Below are positions 7,078 through 14,160 of a stretch of 14,160 nt of DNA, piece after piece. Positions within the stretch are counted from its first letter, which is position 1; the number at the start of each line of letters is the position of its first letter. The DNA is from Lachnospiraceae bacterium (GTDB taxonomy: Bacteria > Bacillota > Clostridia > Lachnospirales > Lachnospiraceae): positions 1 through 14,160 of the forward strand of contig JAFPYK010000141.1 in NCBI GenBank assembly GCA_017412265.1, read 5' to 3'. A program made the position numbers and the translations under genes. Below the pieces are notes generated by a model, which saw nothing but the letters and a program-made list of their open reading frames with translations, did no database searches and was not told where the DNA came from.

Positions 7078-8379
7078 TCAGGCCTCCCTGCGAAATCTCG
7101 CATAGAAGAAGCCGTCAGCCGCCGCCCCCGCAAAAATCTGCTCTGCACATTCCTGCGTGAACGGATATTCTCTCACAAACCAGGCCGCATTCTCCTCATT
7201 TTCCTCCCGCGTCACCGTGCAGGTCGAATACAGGATCACATCCCCGGGCGCGCAGTACGCTGCCGCCGTCTTAAGGATCTCTCTCTGCAGGCTCTGCAGC
7301 GACCGGATTCCTTCCGGAGAGGCATGGTATTTGATATCGTGTTTTCTTCGGATCACTCCGAGTCCCGAACAGGGAAGGTCCGCCAGGATCACCTTGTGTC
7401 CGTCCGGCATCTGAGGATCGGGAACCCGCGCGTCCCAGGCCTTGACCGAAACCTGCCCGAGCCCGAGCCGCTCCATATTCTCGCGGATCCGGCTGCATTT
7501 CTCCTCGGTCAGGTCTCTGGCGCTGACCAGCCCCCGCGGGCCGGTAAGGAGCGCCGCAAGAGCGGATTTCCCGCCGGGCGCCGCGCAGAGATCCACAACG
7601 GTGTCCCCGGGTGCGATCCCGGCCGCATAGACCGCCCTCGTGCAGCTGTGATCCTGTACGAAGAAGTCTCCCCGCACAAACGGCGCAAGCCCCGCCAGAT
7701 GATCCACGCCTAAGATGCAGCCCGCATCCGGCAGGTCTTCATCCGGCACATAGGTGCAGCCGCAGGCCGCAAGATCCTCCGCGAGCTTCTTCGCGTCGGT
7801 CTTGGCCGTATTGACAACCACATGAAGAGCCGGCGCACCGTGCGAAGACTTCAAGATCTCCTCGGTCTTCTCCTCGCCCAGCCACTCGCACCAGTAGCGC
7901 ACCAGCCATTCTGGGAACGACTCGCGGACCGCCAGGTAACGCACCGGGTCTTCCGCACGCTCCGGAAGCGGCAGCCGCTCCTTCTCCCTCGCAACCGTGC
8001 GAAGCACTCCGTTGACGAACCCCTTCAGACCCTGGAATCCCTTCTTCCCGGCAAGCTTCACCGCCTCATTGCAGGCGGCCGAATCCGGCACGCCTTCCAT
8101 GAAGAGGATCTGATAGGCCCCCATCCGCAGAATCGTCCGGATCTGCGGCTTCATCTTCTTTACCGGGGTCCTGGAATACGCATCCAGCACCGCGTCCAGC
8201 ATCAGCGCATATTCCGTGCAGCCGACGCAGAGCCTGGTGAGAAATGACCTCTCCTGTTTGCTCAGATACTGATATTTGGCAAGCATGGCTCCCAGCACCT
8301 GGTGGATGAAGCTTCCTTCCTCCAGTACCTCATAGAGCACGTCGTAAGCCAGCTGCCTGAGACTCTTATCGGTACTCAA
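7078..8379 (-). CDS. rsmB: 16S rRNA (cytosine-967-C5)-methyltransferase
   Basis: 433 residues from a TTG at 8379. RsmB methylates C967 of 16S rRNA (E. coli numbering). The N-terminal ~130 residues form a NusB-like RNA-binding domain (LRQLAYDVLYEVLEEGSF at the start). The C-terminal part is the SAM-dependent catalytic domain, with motif I DLCAAPGGKS (263-272), DLPCSG (334-339, Cys337 for product release) and STCTV (385-389, Cys387 the nucleophile). The frame stays open for 49 codons upstream, but that stretch lies inside the yugP gene and has no homology-like character. GGAGGAG 6 bases before the TTG and the 4-base TTGA overlap with the yugP stop identify the start. The C-terminal end is slightly short and diverged from the usual DGFF context, although DGFFYARF is present. 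Confidence 0.94.
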   Translation of the reverse strand: MSTDKSLRQLAYDVLYEVLEEGSFIHQVLGAMLAKYQYLSKQERSFLTRLCVGCTEYALMLDAVLDAYSRTPVKKMKPQIRTILRMGAYQILFMEGVPDSAACNEAVKLAGKKGFQGLKGFVNGVLRTVAREKERLPLPERAEDPVRYLAVRESFPEWLVRYWCEWLGEEKTEEILKSSHGAPALHVVVNTAKTDAKKLAEDLAACGCTYVPDEDLPDAGCILGVDHLAGLAPFVRGDFFVQDHSCTRAVYAAGIAPGDTVVDLCAAPGGKSALAALLTGPRGLVSARDLTEEKCSRIRENMERLGLGQVSVKAWDARVPDPQMPDGHKVILADLPCSGLGVIRRKHDIKYHASPEGIRSLQSLQREILKTAAAYCAPGDVILYSTCTVTREENEENAAWFVREYPFTQECAEQIFAGAAADGFFYARFRREA

Positions 8380-9065
8380 GACCGTCTCCTCCGCCCGCCG
8401 CCGAGAATCAGGACAAATCTTGCCAGCTGAAGCAGGGAGGCAAGCACCGCGGCGACATAGGTCAGGGCTGCCGAGCGAAGAACCTTCCTCGCGCCGGGCA
8501 TCTCCTCCTCTGTCAGCACGCCGCACTCCGTAAGCATCCGGAGCCCTCGCCGCGACGCGTCAAATTCCACCGGAAGCGTCACAAGCTGGAAGGCCAGCAC
8601 GCCCAGGAACAGGTAGATACCGATCTTCGCGAGATTTAAATATCCCATCGCAAGGCCGATGAAGAAAAGCAGCCAGGAAAACCTGGATCCGATGGTCGCC
8701 ACCGGCACCAGGATGCTCCGAAGGCGCAGCGGAGAATACCCCTCCGCGTCCTGCAGCGCGTGCCCGCACTCGTGCGCCGCGATGCTCACCGCGGCCACCG
8801 AAGGCACCTGGCAGACCTGCTCCGACAGATTCAGCGTCTTATTGGATGAATTATAGTTGTCCGTCAGGGATCCGGACGTACGCATGACCGTCACGTCATG
8901 GATCCCGTTCATCTGAAGGAACCTCACCGCGGCCTGCGCCCCGGTCAGCCCGCTGGAAACCTGCACCTGCGAGTATTTCCGGAAGGCGGCCGTCACGCCC
9001 TGCTGGGCGAGAAGAGAGATTCCCAGACCGATCAGGATCAGAAAATAAGTCGAATCATAGTACAT
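8376..9065 (-). CDS. yugP: Neutral zinc metallopeptidase, YugP family (membrane)
   Basis: 229 residues, typical of the YugP/peptidase-M-like zinc metallopeptidase family (B. subtilis YugP), whose substrate is not established. The zinc-binding HExxH motif is HECGH (98-102) in SIAAHECGHALQ. A downstream conserved acidic segment PVEFDASRRG (165-174) probably gives the third zinc ligand. Membrane segments are visible at about 7-22, 118-139, 146-164 and 200-221. The chain ends in a basic tail GGGRRRRS. AAAGGAG lies 7 bases before the ATG and overlaps the fmt stop region. The gene sits between fmt and rsmB, which are adjacent in B. subtilis. This insertion is seen in Clostridia, so a link to membrane or ribosome quality control is possible but unproven. 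The family call is firm and the role is unknown. Confidence 0.92.
   Translation of the reverse strand: MYYDSTYFLILIGLGISLLAQQGVTAAFRKYSQVQVSSGLTGAQAAVRFLQMNGIHDVTVMRTSGSLTDNYNSSNKTLNLSEQVCQVPSVAAVSIAAHECGHALQDAEGYSPLRLRSILVPVATIGSRFSWLLFFIGLAMGYLNLAKIGIYLFLGVLAFQLVTLPVEFDASRRGLRMLTECGVLTEEEMPGARKVLRSAALTYVAAVLASLLQLARFVLILGGGRRRRS
8386..8392 (-). promoter_or_regulatory. Shine-Dalgarno of rsmB within the yugP 3' end
   Basis: The minus strand reads GGAGGAG, 6 bases before the TTG at 8379. It is part of the Arg-rich final codons (GGGRRRRS) of the preceding metallopeptidase gene and decides the non-ATG start of rsmB. Confidence 0.7.
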
Positions 9066-9077
9066 CGTATCACTCCT

Positions 9078-10010
9078 TTATCCAAGCAGTGTCCCTACCC
9101 CGATTGTCGTTCCTCTCAGGAAAGAAGCCGTATCCATGCGCTTCTTTCCCTCCAGCTGCAGCTCCAGCACGCGCAGCCCGCCGTCGCCGGTCTGGACCGT
9201 GAAGGAATCCTTCGACACCTCACAAACCGTCCCGGGCTCCGCACCGTCTGCGCCCTCGCACACCTGTGCGCGCCAGATCTTCAGCGTCTTTCCGTGAAGA
9301 GCGGTAAATGCGGTCGGCCACGGGTTCATCCCGCGGATCAGGCATTCGATCTGCGCCGCGGATTTCCCGAAATCAATCCGCCCGCTCTCCTTCTGATACA
9401 TTTTCACATAAGTAGCCTTCGTCTCATCCTGCGGTGTGCGGGTAATCTCCCCGCGCGCTGCCGCTTCCAGCGTCTTCACCAGAAGATCCGCCCCCAGGAT
9501 CTTGATCTTGTCGAAAAGGCTCCCGCCGGTCTCCTCCGGATCCAGCGCGATGGCTGCCTGGGAGATGATATCCCCGGTATCCAGCCCTTCCGCCATATAC
9601 ATGATGGTCACGCCGCTCTCCGCCTCACCGTCGACCACGGCCTGCTGAATCGGCGCCGCGCCGCGGTACTTCGGCAGAAGCGATCCGTGCACGTTCAGGC
9701 ACCCGAGCGGAGGGATCTCCAGCACTTCCTTCGGCAGGATCTGCCCGAAGGCCGCCACGACGATCACGTCCGGCTTCCAGGAGGCGATCTTCTCCGTGCA
9801 CTCCGGATGTCCCTTCAGACGCGCCGGCTGGTAGACCTCCAGCCCGTGCGCGAGCGCGCATTCCTTGACCGGAGACGCACTCAGCTCCCCGTGGCGCCCC
9901 TTCGGCCGGTCCGGCTGTGTCACAACACCCGCGACCTCATGCCCGGCCTCCAGAATCTTCTCCAGTGAAGGCACCGCGAAGTCCGGCGTCCCCATAAAAA
10001 CCACTCTCAT
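9078..10010 (-). CDS. fmt: Methionyl-tRNA formyltransferase
   Basis: 310 residues. It transfers a formyl group from 10-formyl-tetrahydrofolate to initiator Met-tRNA, enabling translation initiation. The N-terminal Rossmann-like domain starts MRVVFMGTPDFAVPSL. Catalytic residues fall at the same numbers as in E. coli: Asn106 and His108 in NVHGSLLPKYRGAAP, and Asp144 in GLDTGD. The C-terminal OB-like tRNA-binding domain begins after about residue 205 (RIDFGKSA, WPTAF). An open frame extends 11 codons further upstream into def, but the ATG at 10010 has GAGGAG 7 bases ahead and gives the family-typical start. The gene begins 4 bases after the def stop, so synthesis with its functional counterpart is tightly coupled. 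Confidence 0.97.
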   Translation of the reverse strand: MRVVFMGTPDFAVPSLEKILEAGHEVAGVVTQPDRPKGRHGELSASPVKECALAHGLEVYQPARLKGHPECTEKIASWKPDVIVVAAFGQILPKEVLEIPPLGCLNVHGSLLPKYRGAAPIQQAVVDGEAESGVTIMYMAEGLDTGDIISQAAIALDPEETGGSLFDKIKILGADLLVKTLEAAARGEITRTPQDETKATYVKMYQKESGRIDFGKSAAQIECLIRGMNPWPTAFTALHGKTLKIWRAQVCEGADGAEPGTVCEVSKDSFTVQTGDGGLRVLELQLEGKKRMDTASFLRGTTIGVGTLLG

Positions 10011-10014
10011 ACCG

Positions 10015-10503
10015 TCACTCCTCTTCCTCCTCGGGAGGCGCAACCGTCATCAGAGGTCCCTCCGCAATCTCCGTGTAGAGATGTCCCTCCAGATGATCGA
10101 TCTCGTGGCAGAGTGCCCTCGCGAGAAGGTCGCGGCCCTCAATCTCGAAGCGCTGCAGCTGCTCATTGCAGGCAGACACCTTCACATACGAAGGCCTGGT
10201 CACCGTACCGAACTTGCCGGGGACGCTTAAGCATCCCTCTTCCCCGGTCTGCTCCCCGTCCGTCTCGAGGATCTTCGGGTTGATGAGCACCAGCGGGTCC
10301 TCCCCCTCCGGCGTCACGTCGATGACGACAATCCTCTTCAGGATTCCGACCTGCGGAGCCGCAAGTCCCACGCCATTTGCCTCATACATGGTCTCAAGCA
10401 TGTCGTCAATGAGCTGCCTGATCCGAGGGGTCACCTCGAGGACCGGTTTGCACACCTTGTTGAGAACCGGATCACCGATCTCACGAATCTTTCTGATAGC
10501 CAT
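10015..10503 (-). CDS. def: Peptide deformylase
   Basis: 162 residues, length typical of PDF. It removes the N-formyl group from nascent proteins at the ribosome exit. All three signature motifs are intact: GVGLAAPQVG (44-53), EEGCLSVPG (88-96, metal ligand Cys91) and HEIDHLEG (133-140, metal ligands His133 and His137, catalytic Glu134). The chain ends in an acidic tail PPEEEEE. GGGGGGAG lies 4 bases before the ATG. The gene sits 13 bases after priA and 4 bases before fmt, the standard priA-def-fmt arrangement in Firmicutes. Confidence 0.98.
   Translation of the reverse strand: MAIRKIREIGDPVLNKVCKPVLEVTPRIRQLIDDMLETMYEANGVGLAAPQVGILKRIVVIDVTPEGEDPLVLINPKILETDGEQTGEEGCLSVPGKFGTVTRPSYVKVSACNEQLQRFEIEGRDLLARALCHEIDHLEGHLYTEIAEGPLMTVAPPEEEEE
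10018..10023 (-). promoter_or_regulatory. Shine-Dalgarno of fmt inside the def C-terminus
   Basis: The minus strand reads GAGGAG, the last two Glu codons of Def, 7 bases before the fmt ATG. The same bases encode the acidic Def tail and the fmt ribosome site. Confidence 0.7.
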
Positions 10504-10516
10504 TTTTCTCCCCCCG

Positions 10517-12749
<2,233 letters not shown>

Positions 12750-12751
<2 letters not shown>

Positions 12752-12758
12752 TATAGCA
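12750..12758 (-). promoter_or_regulatory. Extended -10-like sequence at the priA start (weak candidate)
   Basis: The minus strand reads TGCTATAAT, a perfect TGn-TATAAT extended -10 match, but the last three bases AAT run into the priA ATG. The hexamer 17 bases upstream (ACAGAT) is a poor -35. A transcript starting here would begin just inside priA and so would serve def and later genes rather than full-length PriA. It may well be chance. Confidence 0.2.
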
Positions 12759-12777
12759 AGCCTTTCTTACAAATCTG

Positions 12778-14160
12778 TTACGCCGGAATGAAGGTTTTCA
12801 CAATCTCTTCCATCTGCATGCCGCGGGATCCTTTGACCAGCACACCGCAGTTTTCCAGGTTCATGCCCTTTAAGAATTCGATTGCTTCCGCCTTGTCCGC
12901 AAAGGAATGCACCTCCAGGTCTCTCCCCTCGGGCAGCGCTTCCTTCGCGCCCCTGGCGATATGACGTCCGCCCTTGCCAACCGTAACCAGGCAGTTGAGC
13001 GACGTCTCCTCCGCGATAAATCTTCCGATGCTCTCGTGCAGCGCATCCGACTGCTCTCCCAGCTCCAGCACGTCCGCCAAGACCGCGACCGTCTTCTCAC
13101 AGTCCGAGAGCGAGGTCAGCATGCGGATCCCGGACTTCATCGAATCCGGGCTCGCATTGTAGGTATCGTCGATGAGCTTCATGCTGCCCACATGGTGGAT
13201 CTCGCCGCGCATGCGGAAGGCCTTGTAGGTCCCCACACCGCGGGCAGCCTCTTCCATCGTGAGGCCGAGTGCTTCTGCGATACCGATCGCCGCAAGGGCG
13301 TTATTGACATTGTGAATTCCCATCACGGACAGATGCACCTCGCAGGAGCCGTTCGGCCCGACACAGGCAAATGATGTCCGGTCGTCTCTGGTCTGCACCT
13401 GCACGGCATGATAGTCCGCGTCCGGTCTCTGTCCGAACGTCCGCACGGTAATCTGCGGGAGCACCTCACGGGTGCGGTCATCCAGGTCGATCTCCTCGCC
13501 CGTTGCCATCTCATAGAGCAGCGGGTCATCCGCGCACAGGAACAGGACCGAGCCCTCCCCGAACGAATCGATGATATTCGCCTTCTCCTTGCGGATATTC
13601 TCCTGAGAGCCGAGTTGTCCGATATGCGATACGCCGATATTGGTGATCACGCCGTACTGAGGAACCGCGATCTGCGAGAGCTTCTCCATCTCGCCCCGCT
13701 CGCTGATTCCCATCTCGATGACCGCCGCCTGATGGCAGTCCTCGATGCCCAGCACGGTGATCGGAAGCCCCACCAGGCTGTTGAAATTGCCGGGAGTTTT
13801 CTGAACCTTGAGTTTCGCGGAGAGCGCAGCGCTGATCATCTCCTTCGTCGTCGTCTTGCCGACGCTTCCGGTCACACCGACCACCGGGATGTCAAACTGT
13901 CTCCGGTACCAGGCGCCCAGCATCTGAAGAGCCTCCTCCGTATCATTTACCCCGATGAGCACCTTCGCCTCCTCCGGCAGGCTGTCAAACTGTGAGGTAA
14001 ATGAGGCGGCCGCCCCTTTCGCGAACACATCCGGGATGAAGCGGTGCGCGTCCACGCGCTCGCCGATGATCGGCACAAACAGATCGCCGGGCTGAACCAC
14101 GCGCGAATCAATGCAGATGCCGGTAACCTCTGTGTCCATGCTCCCGCGAAGCAGCACTCC
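12778..14160 (-). CDS. murF: UDP-MurNAc-tripeptide:D-Ala-D-Ala ligase (5' end cut by window edge)
   Basis: 460 codons are visible; the frame is still open at 14160. The first visible residues GVLLRGSMDTEVTGICIDSR match the usual MurF N-terminal region, so about 10-20 residues are missing. The GTG at 14157 is therefore not the real start. MurF adds D-Ala-D-Ala to the UDP-MurNAc-tripeptide in the cytosol, the last soluble step of peptidoglycan precursor synthesis. Visible motifs are the N-terminal substrate-binding IDSRVVQPGDLFVP, the ATP-binding loop GVTGSVGKTTTKE (94-106 from the 14157 codon), ITNIGVSHIG (171-180), GIHNVNNALAA in the central domain, and LIDDTYNASPDSM in the C-terminal ligase domain. 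Its place before priA is not the B. subtilis arrangement but fits Clostridia. Confidence 0.95.
   Translation of the reverse strand, partial: GVLLRGSMDTEVTGICIDSRVVQPGDLFVPIIGERVDAHRFIPDVFAKGAAASFTSQFDSLPEEAKVLIGVNDTEEALQMLGAWYRRQFDIPVVGVTGSVGKTTTKEMISAALSAKLKVQKTPGNFNSLVGLPITVLGIEDCHQAAVIEMGISERGEMEKLSQIAVPQYGVITNIGVSHIGQLGSQENIRKEKANIIDSFGEGSVLFLCADDPLLYEMATGEEIDLDDRTREVLPQITVRTFGQRPDADYHAVQVQTRDDRTSFACVGPNGSCEVHLSVMGIHNVNNALAAIGIAEALGLTMEEAARGVGTYKAFRMRGEIHHVGSMKLIDDTYNASPDSMKSGIRMLTSLSDCEKTVAVLADVLELGEQSDALHESIGRFIAEETSLNCLVTVGKGGRHIARGAKEALPEGRDLEVHSFADKAEAIEFLKGMNLENCGVLVKGSRGMQMEEIVKTFIPA

Noticed and set aside
6412..7713. 433-residue open frame on the + strand
   Set aside because: It is antisense to rlmN and rsmB, which have full catalytic motifs. 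The translation is rich in Arg, His, Leu and Pro, typical of a shadow frame in G+C-rich DNA.
8380..8526. 49-codon N-terminal extension of rsmB
   Set aside because: It overlaps yugP in another frame, is Arg/Gly-rich, and a good Shine-Dalgarno plus TTG lies exactly at the start of the conserved domain.
8898..9968. 356-residue open frame on the + strand
   Set aside because: It is antisense to fmt and yugP, Arg/Leu/His-rich, with no recognisable motif.
10011..10043. 11-codon N-terminal extension of fmt
   Set aside because: It lies within def, and the ATG at 10010 has a well-placed Shine-Dalgarno and gives catalytic residue numbering identical to E. coli Fmt.

Overview
This window is a densely packed, single-strand run of housekeeping genes. 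All fourteen genes that can be supported lie on the minus strand, so transcription runs from the right edge to the left. Gaps between genes are 0-33 bases and several genes overlap by 1-4 bases. No intergenic stretch exceeds about 35 bases, and no RNA gene, insertion sequence, phage gene, CRISPR array or attachment site was seen. The sequence looks G+C-rich by eye, with a strong preference for G/C at third codon positions, which produces many long antisense shadow ORFs.

The organism is most likely a Firmicute (Bacillota) of class Clostridia, probably Lachnospiraceae or a relative. The core order priA-def-fmt-rsmB-rlmN-stp-prkC-rsgA-rpe-thiN is the classic Firmicutes cluster known from Bacillus subtilis. 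The extra zinc metallopeptidase between fmt and rsmB and murF in front of priA are arrangements I associate with Clostridia. Shine-Dalgarno sites are mostly strong (AGGAGG-like). The family-level assignment is inference.

Layout in transcription order. 14160-12778: murF, last step of UDP-MurNAc-pentapeptide synthesis, with its 5' end outside the window. 12751-10517: priA, replication restart helicase. 10503-10015 and 10010-9078: def and fmt, which remove and add the N-formyl group of initiator Met. 9065-8376: YugP-type membrane zinc metallopeptidase. 8379-7078: rsmB, 16S rRNA m5C methyltransferase. 7062-6010: rlmN, 23S rRNA/tRNA m2A methyltransferase. 6013-5261 and 5232-3097: stp/prpC and prkC, a PP2C phosphatase and PASTA Ser/Thr kinase pair. 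3097-2219: rsgA, ribosome-assembly GTPase. 2185-1526: rpe, pentose-phosphate epimerase. 1519-857: thiN, thiamine diphosphokinase. 841-173: DUF937 protein with Gln/Pro-rich linkers. 158-1: start of a SAM-dependent methyltransferase cut by the left edge.

The shared theme is translation and ribosome maturation (def, fmt, rsmB, rlmN, rsgA) coupled to cell-wall sensing and signalling (murF, prkC, stp). Translational coupling is prominent: the Shine-Dalgarno sites of fmt, rsmB and stp lie inside the last codons of the preceding gene. I see no clear novel system. The least-explained parts are the DUF937 protein and its partial methyltransferase neighbour at the left end, the STTE repeat linker in PrkC, and two weak internal promoter-like sequences.
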